From: WJLC01 sp964600865
Lineage (GTDB): Archaea > Nanobdellota > Nanobdellia > Pacearchaeales > GW2011-AR1
DNA: 5,690 bases
Direction: 5' to 3'
Assembly (NCBI GenBank): GCA_964600865.1
Contig: CAZRJP010000031.1
Coordinates: forward strand, 1-5,690
Position numbers and translations under genes: made by a program. The notes beneath the pieces are model-generated. The model did not search any database, was not told the DNA's origin, and saw only the letters and a program-made list of their open reading frames with translations. This document shows, piece by piece, positions 1-5,650 of this stretch (position 1 is the first letter of the stretch; each line of letters opens with the position of its first letter).

Positions 1-29
1 CATCTCAGAACTAATTTTTGGTTTTGCCT

Positions 30-43
30 AGGACATATGTCCT
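30..43. repeat. Perfect 14-bp palindrome upstream of the permease promoter
   Basis: AGGACATATGTCCT reads identically on both strands. The symmetry extends one or two bases outward if a G-T pair is allowed (28-45). It sits about 40 bp upstream of the TATA-like box of the permease gene. It could be an operator for a dimeric regulator, or the stem of a hairpin ending an upstream transcript, although no T-run directly follows on the plus strand. The sequence shows only the symmetry; the role is inferred. Confidence 0.5.
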
Positions 44-70
44 GGTCTAGCACATCAAGAAAAAATTCAC

Positions 71-84
71 AAACCTTTATAAAT
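71..84 (+). promoter_or_regulatory. Archaeal BRE/TATA promoter of the permease gene
   Basis: AAACCTTTATAAAT matches the archaeal arrangement of a purine-rich BRE followed by a TATA box. With the usual spacing of about 26 nt from the TATA centre, transcription would start near 105 and leave a leader of about 14 nt before the ATG at 119. A weak GAGAG lies directly before the ATG. The first eight bases, AAACCTTT, recur in the tRNA promoter at 3050-3057. Confidence 0.65.
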
Positions 85-118
85 TTCTTTTCTTTAATTT
101 ATTTAATCAAAAAGAGAG

Positions 119-1174
119 ATGGACAATAAATATTATAGCAGAGTTGTAACAACTATTTTATTTTTAGTACTTGTAGTTTTGGCTTTTCTTGTTGTAAGGC
201 CGATTTTATTATCAATAATTTTTGCATCTCTTTTAGCTTTTCTTTTTACCCCAGTTTATAAATGGACTAATAAAAGAATAAATTCTAAGAACATTTCTGC
301 TAGTATTATTTCAATATTACTTGTTTTAATGATAATCCTCCCTGTATGGGCATTTGCACCAATAATGGTAGATCAGTCCTTAAAAGTTTATTTTACTACA
401 AGAGAATTAGATTTTTCAACACCATTAGAAAATCTTTTTCCATCTGTTTTTGCCTCAAAAGAATTTGCAAATGAAGTAGGTTCAGTAATTTATTCATTTG
501 TGAATAAAACAATTAATTCAATGGTTGTATCTTTTTCAAATTTAATTATGCAATTCCCAAAAATACTTCTTCATTTAGTTGTAATTGCATTTACCTTCTT
601 TTTTGTGTTAAGAGATAAGGATTTAATTGCAGATTACTTTAAGAGTTTATTACCCTTTTCAAAAAGTTTAGAGAAGAAATTCTTTAAACAAACAAAAGGA
701 ATTACAATATCCATACTTTATGGACAAGTAGTAGTAGGAATTATACAGGGTCTTTTTGCAGGTATAGGTTATTTTATTTTTGGGGTGTCAAATGCATTTT
801 TATTAACATTAATTTCTTGTCTTGCAGGAATATTACCAATAATTGGAACAGCAATAGTGTGGATTCCAGTAGCAATTTATTTACTTCTTGAGGGTGCCAC
901 AACTGCTGCAATAGGTGTCACTATTTTTGGTATACTGGCATCAACAGTAGATAATGTGTTAAAACCAATCATAGTTTCTAAAAGAACAAATATTCCTACA
1001 GTTGTAATGCTTATAGGAATGGTAGGAGGGTTCTTTTTCTTTAATGTTCTTGGAATTATCCTTGGGCCTTTAATTTTAGCATATCTTTTGATTGTATTAG
1101 AACTTTATAGAAACAAAAGAAAACCAGGTATTCTCTTAAAAGGTGCACCCCAAAGATTAAAGTTAAATATATAA
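119..1174 (+). CDS. AI-2E/PerM-family (YdiK/TqsA-like) membrane permease
   Basis: This 351-residue polytopic membrane protein has the length and architecture of the AI-2E transporter family (PF01594). Hydrophobic segments lie near residues 10-27, 28-47, 60-80, 148-165, 196-222, 225-256, 258-277 and 296-326. A more polar stretch at 85-145 follows the third segment. Family-type conserved patches are visible: GQVVVGIIQG at 202-211, a P-IIGTAIVWIP stretch at 240-250, DNVLKP at 278-283, and a glycine-rich GG-x-F...GIILGP region at 303-317. Known members export autoinducer-2 (TqsA) or act as ion/proton antiporters, so the substrate here cannot be read from sequence; autoinducer-2 is unlikely to be the natural substrate in an archaeon. 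The ATG at 119 follows the promoter by a plausible short leader. The gene is followed 32 bp later by the AMP phosphorylase in the same direction. Confidence 0.9.
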   Translation: MDNKYYSRVVTTILFLVLVVLAFLVVRPILLSIIFASLLAFLFTPVYKWTNKRINSKNISASIISILLVLMIILPVWAFAPIMVDQSLKVYFTTRELDFSTPLENLFPSVFASKEFANEVGSVIYSFVNKTINSMVVSFSNLIMQFPKILLHLVVIAFTFFFVLRDKDLIADYFKSLLPFSKSLEKKFFKQTKGITISILYGQVVVGIIQGLFAGIGYFIFGVSNAFLLTLISCLAGILPIIGTAIVWIPVAIYLLLEGATTAAIGVTIFGILASTVDNVLKPIIVSKRTNIPTVVMLIGMVGGFFFFNVLGIILGPLILAYLLIVLELYRNKRKPGILLKGAPQRLKLNI

Positions 1175-1180
1175 AATAGC

Positions 1181-1187
1181 TTTTTTT
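1181..1187 (+). terminator. T7 run after the permease gene (possible partial terminator)
   Basis: Seven consecutive T residues follow the permease stop codon by 6 nt. Archaeal RNA polymerase can terminate at oligo-T tracts without a hairpin. No complete promoter can be placed in the remaining 19 bp before the next ATG, so read-through into the AMP phosphorylase gene, or a promoter inside the permease gene, is needed. Confidence 0.35.
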
Positions 1188-1197
1188 ATTAAATATA

Positions 1198-1202
1198 GAG
1201 GT
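1198..1202 (+). promoter_or_regulatory. Shine-Dalgarno sequence for AMP phosphorylase
   Basis: GAGGT, followed by TGAG, lies 4 nt before the ATG at 1207 and is complementary to the conserved CACCUCC end of archaeal 16S rRNA. It is one of the few clear Shine-Dalgarno sequences in the window. It supports this start codon and translation from an internal position of a longer mRNA. Confidence 0.6.
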
Positions 1203-1206
1203 TGAG

Positions 1207-2697
1207 ATGAAATTAAAGATTAAGTTTCTAAAATGGTCTGCAGGACTTCCAGTTGCTATGCTAAAGGAAAAAACTGCAGCTAAAATTGGTGTTCATGCTA
1301 GAGATAGAATTCTAATGAAATCAAATTCAAAACAATTAATTACTGTTTTAGATACAGTTAAATCTGGTTTAGTAAAGGAAAATGAAATAGCGGTTTCTTC
1401 AGAAATTAAAGATATATTAAAATTAAAATCAGGAAAAAGAGTAGAAATTAAATTAGCCCCATCTCCTAAAAGTCTGAAATTCATTAAGAAAAAACTTAAT
1501 AATAAGACACTCTCTCAAAAAGAGATATCTGTAATAATTAAAGACATTGTGAACAATTCATTATCTGAAGCAGAGATTGCATTGTTTGTTTCTGGAATGT
1601 ATAAGTTTGGAATGAATATGAAAGAAACTATTTTCTTAACAAAAGCTATTTTTGAGTCAGGAGGTAATAATCTAAATTTAAAGAGAAAGTTAATTGCAGA
1701 TAAACACTCTATTGGAGGTGTTGCTGGAAATAGAACTACACCATTAATTGTATCTATTTGTGCTGCTGCAGGATTAACAATGCCTAAAACATCCTCTAGA
1801 GCAATAACAAGCGCAGCAGGAACAGCAGATGTTATGGAGGCCATAGCTAAAATAGATTTTTCTATGAAACAAGTAAAAAAGATAGTCAAAAAAACAAATG
1901 CATGTATGGTTTGGGGAGGCTCATTAAATATGGTGCCTGCAGATTCAAGAATAATCCATATAGAAAAAATGCTTAAAATAGATCCAGAATCTCAATTATT
2001 AGCATCAATAATGGCTAAAAAATTATCTGTAGGAAGCAAGTATATCTTAATTGATATTCCTTATGGTAAAACAGCAAAAGCATCTAAGAAAAAGGCAAAA
2101 AATCTTAGAAAAAAATTCCTTAAAATAGCCAAGCATTTTCATTTAAATTTAAAAGTTGTTTTAACAGATGGAAGACAACCAATTGGGAGAGGAATAGGAC
2201 CAGTGTTAGAATTAATAGATGTAATAAGTATATTAGATCCTAATAAAAAAGGACCTATTGATTTACAAGAAAAATCAATTTATTTGGCAGGGAAAATATT
2301 GGAAATGACAAATAAAGCTAAGAAATCTAAGGGAGAAGAAATGGCTAGAGAACTTTTGAATTCTGGAAAAGCATTTGATAAATTTAAAGAGATTATTAAA
2401 GCACAGAAAGGAAAAACTTCCTTTGAAAAATTAAAACCTGCAAAATTCCAAAGAAAAATTTTTGTAAAAAAATCTGGAAAAATAAAAGAGATTGATAATA
2501 GAAAATTAAGTACTCTTGCAAGAATACTTGGGTGTCCTGCAGATAAAAGTTCAGGGATATTACTATCAGATAATTGCAGGATTCAATCAAAAGTAAAAAA
2601 AGGAGATTTATTATTTACTATTTATTCTAAAACTAAATCTAGATTAAATGAAGCAGTAAAATTCTTTAATGATTCTAAGGCGATTATTATAAAGTAA
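1207..2697 (+). CDS. deoA: AMP phosphorylase (archaeal DeoA-type, thymidine phosphorylase superfamily)
   Basis: The 496-residue protein is close to the roughly 500 residues of characterised archaeal AMP phosphorylases and longer than bacterial thymidine phosphorylase (about 440). The extra length is an N-terminal domain of about 84 residues that is typical of the AMP enzyme. The helical and central phosphorylase domains follow: DKHSIGGVAGNRTTP at 165-179 is the phosphate-binding signature, TSSRAITSAAGTADVMEA at 195-212 is the nucleoside/phosphate site, and GRQPIGRGIGPVLE at 322-335 precedes the C-terminal alpha/beta domain (about 400-496). In the family the cytosolic enzyme converts a nucleoside 5'-monophosphate plus phosphate into the free base and ribose-1,5-bisphosphate. 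An isomerase and form III RuBisCO then turn this into 3-phosphoglycerate. Neither partner gene is in this window. All landmark motifs look intact. A plain pyrimidine nucleoside phosphorylase is the main alternative, but the N-terminal domain argues against it. Confidence 0.92.
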   Translation: MKLKIKFLKWSAGLPVAMLKEKTAAKIGVHARDRILMKSNSKQLITVLDTVKSGLVKENEIAVSSEIKDILKLKSGKRVEIKLAPSPKSLKFIKKKLNNKTLSQKEISVIIKDIVNNSLSEAEIALFVSGMYKFGMNMKETIFLTKAIFESGGNNLNLKRKLIADKHSIGGVAGNRTTPLIVSICAAAGLTMPKTSSRAITSAAGTADVMEAIAKIDFSMKQVKKIVKKTNACMVWGGSLNMVPADSRIIHIEKMLKIDPESQLLASIMAKKLSVGSKYILIDIPYGKTAKASKKKAKNLRKKFLKIAKHFHLNLKVVLTDGRQPIGRGIGPVLELIDVISILDPNKKGPIDLQEKSIYLAGKILEMTNKAKKSKGEEMARELLNSGKAFDKFKEIIKAQKGKTSFEKLKPAKFQRKIFVKKSGKIKEIDNRKLSTLARILGCPADKSSGILLSDNCRIQSKVKKGDLLFTIYSKTKSRLNEAVKFFNDSKAIIIK

Positions 2698-2722
2698 AAA
2701 TAGCTAAAATAATACAACTAAT

Positions 2723-2731
2723 CTTTTAAAA
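2723..2731 (+). promoter_or_regulatory. TATA-like box of the 86-residue protein gene (leaderless type)
   Basis: CTTTTAAAA is centred about 26 bp before the ATG at 2753, the distance expected between an archaeal TATA box and the transcription start. The mRNA would therefore begin at or next to the start codon. The absence of any Shine-Dalgarno sequence in the preceding bases agrees with a leaderless transcript. Confidence 0.5.
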
Positions 2732-2752
2732 GAAATATTCTTATTAGTATAT

Positions 2753-3013
2753 ATGAATAAAAAGAAGTTAATTAGTTATTTTAAGAAAAATCTAAAAAAA
2801 GGTTATACTGAGGATTCATTAAAATTTGCTTTGATATCTCAGGGATATTCAAGAGCAATTGTAGAGGATGCGTTGAAAAATGCACACAAACAATTGGCTA
2901 AAAAAGCCCCAGTTTTAAAGGAAAAGCCAAAGATAAAACACTATATTATTGATGAATATAACAAACCAATTAAAATAAAAAAGCCTTGGTGGAAGAAACT
3001 TTTTGGATTATAG
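2753..3013 (+). CDS. Small lysine-rich protein of unknown function, helical N-terminal motif
   Basis: I do not recognise a named family for this 86-residue protein. Residues 4-45 read as two or three short amphipathic helices with a pattern of the kind YFKKNLKKGYTEDSLKFAL then GYSRAIVEDALKNA. This resembles the small helical bundle (UBA/CUE-like in appearance) found at the N-terminus of many DPANN proteins, often ahead of a membrane segment; that comparison is from memory and is an inference. There is no transmembrane helix here. Residues 46-75 are Lys/Pro-rich and probably flexible. The C-terminus, KKPWWKKLFGL, is a basic, aromatic tail that could contact a membrane, nucleic acid or a partner protein. 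Codon use matches the neighbours, and the gene has a TATA-like box at leaderless spacing and a T-run after its stop, so it is likely a real monocistronic gene. Confidence 0.75.
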   Translation: MNKKKLISYFKKNLKKGYTEDSLKFALISQGYSRAIVEDALKNAHKQLAKKAPVLKEKPKIKHYIIDEYNKPIKIKKPWWKKLFGL

Positions 3014-3033
3014 GAGTTTTTAATAATTTTCTA

Positions 3034-3040
3034 TTTTTTT
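3034..3040 (+). terminator. Oligo-T terminator after the 86-residue protein gene
   Basis: Seven T residues lie 20 nt after the TAG stop, with a shorter TTTTT run at 3017-3021 just before. This is the form of an archaeal intrinsic terminator, and it separates the small gene from the tRNA promoter that starts about 10 bp later. Confidence 0.5.
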
Positions 3041-3049
3041 AAATTATAG

Positions 3050-3064
3050 AAACCTTTTTAATTA
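3050..3064 (+). promoter_or_regulatory. BRE/TATA promoter of tRNA-Ser
   Basis: AAACCTTTTTAATTA places a BRE-like AAAC before a T/A-rich TATA box. The predicted start near 3084 gives a 5' leader of about 16 nt to be removed before the mature tRNA end at 3100. The motif shares AAACCTTT with the permease promoter. Confidence 0.6.
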
Positions 3065-3099
3065 ATTTTAATTCAGTAATAATAAGAAGAAACAATTAA

Positions 3100-3180
3100 G
3101 CCTCCGTCGCATAATGGTATTGCACTCGGCTTGAGACCGAGGCCCTTCGGGGCAAACAGGTTCGATTCCTGTCGGGGGCG
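3100..3180 (+). tRNA. tRNA-Ser (anticodon UGA)
   Basis: The full cloverleaf folds. The acceptor stem pairs 3100-3106 with 3173-3179 (one G-U). The D stem is 3 bp (3109-3111 with 3121-3123) with GG in the loop. The anticodon stem 3125-3129/3137-3141 has no mismatches around loop CTTGAGA, placing TGA at 3132-3134 to read serine UCA. The variable arm 3142-3153 is GCCC-TTCG-GGGC, a 4-bp stem closed by a stable UUCG loop. The T arm is 3156-3172 with loop TTCGATT. The discriminator is G (3180), as expected for serine, whereas leucine tRNAs use A. The long variable arm also marks class II. CCA is not encoded, so it must be added after transcription. At 81 nt it is short for a class II tRNA because the D loop and variable arm are compact. 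No intron is seen. Confidence 0.95.
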
Positions 3181-3189
3181 TTTTATAAT

Positions 3190-5133
3190 TTAATTTTCAG
3201 AATTTTCAAATGCCTTTAATACTCTAGAATCAGGACTTAATAGATAAACATGGTCTTCTTCAAATCTTAATCCCCTATACACTTTTTGCCAAAGTTCTCT
3301 TCTTGCCTTATCATTATAAAAATCCCAATAATGTTGTGGCCTGGTTTTATGAAGAATTTTCCAAAAAGCATCTTTTACATTAGGGTTTGGATATTTTGTA
3401 AAAATGATACTATTACATTGCTCTCCTGGAAAGTCAATACCTCTTGATGCCCTAGTAGAAAACAAGACATCTAAATTACCTTTTTTAAAATCCATAATAA
3501 TCTTCCCATTTTTATCTCTAAACTGGGTCTCTCTTAATTCTGACCTAGTTATTAATTTATTCAATCCATATAATTCAATTTCTTTTTCATTAGGCAAATC
3601 AGAATAAGCATTGATATGAACTAGTGCAGGTTTTTTTGATTGTTTAATACATTCATTGAGTGATTGCAAATAACTTTTTCTAGTAACAAGGCCATTTTTG
3701 AAATTAGAGTATTTACAATTTTTTTCCAATCCAGTCCTTTTAACTTCAATTTGCCCCTGATTTTTTGTTTCAGCCTTTATTATTTTAAAATCTTTAATCC
3801 CAAAAATTTCTCTAAGAACCCTTTTAGAATGAAGTGTTCCAGACATTAATACAAATAATTTATTCTTATCTCTTAGGTCCTTAAATCTTTTTTCAAGATT
3901 GATTGTAACTATACTAACAATAAGTGAATTGTCTTTTTTTGTAAATGTAACATAGGTTTCATCTAATAATCCTTCAAACATCTTAGATGTTTCTTCAACA
4001 TCAAATAAATAACTCTCTTCTTCGATTTCATTTAAGAAAGCCTGATTATTTAAGAAAAATCTAATTAAATCATATATTCCTGTCTCTCTTATGGGAATGA
4101 TTTCACCTGTTTCTGCAGCTTTTTGCACCCTATTATTTCTTTTTAATTGTTTAACAATTTCAGAGATTTCTTTTATGGATTTATCAAAATCTCCTTCAAA
4201 ACCAACAGCATAAATTAAGGCATTTTGCAATCTTTCAATATTTATTGTTCTTGTATTAGAGAAACTATCTAAGAATTTATCGCATTCATCAATAATTTCT
4301 ATTTCAGTTAAGGGTTTCCTGTCTAATGCACTTTCAAGTAAGTATTTCATTGAATTAAAAACAATAACATCTGAGTTTAAATAAGAATTAAACTGCTTAT
4401 AAAAACCACACCCTGGTTCACCATTGTGTATAATAAATTTAGTATCATTTAGTCCTTCATAACTTTTTTTCTGTGAGTCTGAGAAATTTTTTAATTCATA
4501 TTTTGAAGGAAGAACAGGGCTCCAATAAGGACATGCACCTGCAACACTTGCTCTAGTGACATCCCTCACTTCTGAAAATTTGCCTGGGTCTGTATTATCA
4601 TTTTTACGTATGTACTTTTTTAATTTTCTCCAATTTTTTTCTTTAATTTCTATTTTACATGGCAAATCCCATTTATTTGCAGAAGTATCTTTCCTTTCTT
4701 TTGCCTTTTTTTCCTTTTCATCAAATTCAAATATGTTGTTTAATTTAGCATTGACTTCTTTTTTTATTTTAGGAAGAGCTTTATTGTTATTTTTAACAAA
4801 AGGACAATTATGATTTGAACGTCCAGTAATAACACTTATTTTCAATTTTTTTCCATCATTTCCAAGAATGTATTTATCTTTTTCATAATCTTTTTTATAC
4901 TGATTTTGGAGGTTCTTTCCTGGAACAATTACAGAGGTTTTACCAAGTTCTTTTGCAAGATGCAAAGAAATAGCACTTTTTCCTGTACCACAGATTCCAT
5001 GTATAAATATTATCTTATGTCCTTGCTCAATTGCATCTAAGACTTCTTTTACTACATCATCCTGGGTTTTTCCATTGGAGAATTTTAGTGGTTTTAGAAA
5101 TTCTCCCCCTTTTTCATATAAGCTCCAAACCAT
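3190..5133 (-). CDS. XPD/DinG-like superfamily 2 helicase with putative Fe-S domain
   Basis: This 647-residue protein carries the helicase motifs of the Rad3/XPD/DinG group in order. Walker A is GICGTGKS (46-53). Motif Ia is around VPGKNLQNQY (70-79). Motif II is DECD (282-285) in place of DEAH. SGTL is at 431-434, motif IV around ALVHINAYSDL (503-513), motif V STRASRGIDFPG (559-570), and motif VI QKVYRGLR (616-623), which keeps both arginines of QxxGRxxR but has Tyr for Gly. Four cysteines between Walker A and motif II (C110, C159, C201, C242) sit where family members bind a 4Fe-4S cluster. The family unwinds DNA 5' to 3' using ATP, in repair or replication; the exact role here is open. The ATG at 5133 lacks a Shine-Dalgarno but has a TATA-like box about 30 bp upstream. 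The gene ends 9 nt from the tRNA-Ser gene on the opposite strand. Confidence 0.87.
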   Translation of the reverse strand: MVWSLYEKGGEFLKPLKFSNGKTQDDVVKEVLDAIEQGHKIIFIHGICGTGKSAISLHLAKELGKTSVIVPGKNLQNQYKKDYEKDKYILGNDGKKLKISVITGRSNHNCPFVKNNNKALPKIKKEVNAKLNNIFEFDEKEKKAKERKDTSANKWDLPCKIEIKEKNWRKLKKYIRKNDNTDPGKFSEVRDVTRASVAGACPYWSPVLPSKYELKNFSDSQKKSYEGLNDTKFIIHNGEPGCGFYKQFNSYLNSDVIVFNSMKYLLESALDRKPLTEIEIIDECDKFLDSFSNTRTINIERLQNALIYAVGFEGDFDKSIKEISEIVKQLKRNNRVQKAAETGEIIPIRETGIYDLIRFFLNNQAFLNEIEEESYLFDVEETSKMFEGLLDETYVTFTKKDNSLIVSIVTINLEKRFKDLRDKNKLFVLMSGTLHSKRVLREIFGIKDFKIIKAETKNQGQIEVKRTGLEKNCKYSNFKNGLVTRKSYLQSLNECIKQSKKPALVHINAYSDLPNEKEIELYGLNKLITRSELRETQFRDKNGKIIMDFKKGNLDVLFSTRASRGIDFPGEQCNSIIFTKYPNPNVKDAFWKILHKTRPQHYWDFYNDKARRELWQKVYRGLRFEEDHVYLLSPDSRVLKAFENSEN

Positions 5134-5251
5134 AAGTAAAGTAAAATAATTGTATCTTAAAAATATAACTGTGTTTATTTGACAATATAATTAAAGTTAA
5201 AACTAGAAAGATCTCGGACTCTTTAGATATTAAAGATAAAATTAAATAAAT
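5134..5251. other. Intergenic region between L12 and helicase genes
   Basis: These 118 bp separate two minus-strand genes. They hold the helicase promoter and, just after the L12 stop, a T-rich stretch (minus strand, about 5230-5250) that could end the L12 transcript. A more GC-rich patch at 5208-5225 (AAAGATCTCGGACTCTTT) has only a 5-bp imperfect inverted repeat. I see no open reading frame or RNA gene here. Confidence 0.5.
5158..5167 (-). promoter_or_regulatory. TATA-like box of the helicase gene
   Basis: Read on the minus strand, TTATATTTTTA-like sequence is centred about 30 bp before the helicase ATG, implying a leader of only a few bases. Along with the lack of a ribosome binding site, this points to a nearly leaderless transcript independent of the upstream L12 gene. 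Confidence 0.45.
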
Positions 5252-5575
5252 TTATCCAAAGAGTGCACCAAGACCATCTGCTGCAGCTTCTTCTTTTTCT
5301 TTCTTTTCTTCTTTCTTTTCAGACTTTTCATCAGATTTTCCTTCAGCTTCTTTGCCTTTTTCAGCTCCACTGTCAGTAGAACCTGAACTAGCAACAGATA
5401 AACTAGCGTTTTCTAGTTCTTTTGCTATGTCTACGTCCTTTAGACTAGTAACAAGAGACTTAATTTTTGAATTGTCTGCTTGTTCACCAGTAGCTGCAAC
5501 AACTTTTTCCACATTCTCTTCATTAACTTCTTTTCCAAGTTTGTGCAACAAAAGTGCCGCATATATGTATTTCAT
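5252..5575 (-). CDS. rpl12: Archaeal ribosomal protein P1 / L12 (stalk protein)
   Basis: The 107-residue protein is the archaeal acidic stalk protein. It forms dimers on the stalk base protein P0/L10 of the large ribosomal subunit and recruits translational GTPases. The N-terminal helical dimerisation domain (about 1-58) begins MKYIYAALLLHKLGKEVNEENVEK-like, the classic P1 start. Residues 59-70 are Ser/Gly-rich, 71-97 are a highly charged Lys/Glu hinge, and the tail AAADGLGALFG (97-107) is the conserved factor-binding end. Length is normal for the family. Relatives often have an Ala/Pro-rich hinge; here it is Lys/Glu-rich. A GGGAGG Shine-Dalgarno-like sequence lies 13 nt before the ATG. Archaeal genomes often place this gene directly after rpl10 (P0), but the 110 bp upstream do not look like the end of P0. 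Confidence 0.96.
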   Translation of the reverse strand: MKYIYAALLLHKLGKEVNEENVEKVVAATGEQADNSKIKSLVTSLKDVDIAKELENASLSVASSGSTDSGAEKGKEAEGKSDEKSEKKEEKKEKEEAAADGLGALFG

Positions 5576-5588
5576 TTTATTTGTATTT

Positions 5589-5594
5589 CCTCCC
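5589..5594 (-). promoter_or_regulatory. Shine-Dalgarno-like sequence for L12
   Basis: Minus-strand GGGAGG lies 13 nt before the L12 start codon, somewhat farther than usual. If transcription starts about 26 nt from the TATA box at 5612-5619, this element would fall at the very 5' end of the mRNA, so its use depends on the real start site. Confidence 0.45.
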
Positions 5595-5611
5595 AGATTT
5601 AATTACTGGAA

Positions 5612-5619
5612 ATATAAAT
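5612..5619 (-). promoter_or_regulatory. TATA-like box of the L12 gene
   Basis: Minus-strand ATTTATATT fits an archaeal TATA box about 40 bp before the L12 ATG, giving a predicted start near 5589. A second A/T-rich candidate lies inside the palindrome at 5663-5680 and would give a leader of about 70 nt. Confidence 0.5.
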
Positions 5620-5650
5620 GATTGAAAACTTTTATTTTTCATTACATCAA

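Noticed and set aside
1..31. Tail of an upstream plus-strand gene (frame reading ISELIFGFA then TAG), or a minus-strand gene starting at the CAT at 1-3.
   Set aside because: Only nine codons or a single start codon are visible; neither can be supported without flanking sequence.
1515..1889. A 124-codon open frame antisense to the AMP phosphorylase gene.
   Set aside because: It lies wholly inside a well-conserved gene, shows no family features, and long antisense frames are common in such AT-rich coding sequence.
3100..3180. tRNA-Leu or selenocysteine tRNA because of the long variable arm.
   Set aside because: The loop places UGA as anticodon and the discriminator is G, both as for serine; tRNA-Sec needs UCA and longer acceptor and D stems.
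4680..4790. T-rich low-complexity stretch inside the helicase, considered as a frameshift or insertion.
   Set aside because: The minus-strand frame is uninterrupted and codes for a Lys/Glu-rich insertion between two of the putative Fe-S cysteines.
5352..5621. An 89-codon plus-strand open frame opposite the L12 gene.
   Set aside because: It mirrors the repetitive Lys/Glu and Ser/Gly codons of L12, and L12 is certain.
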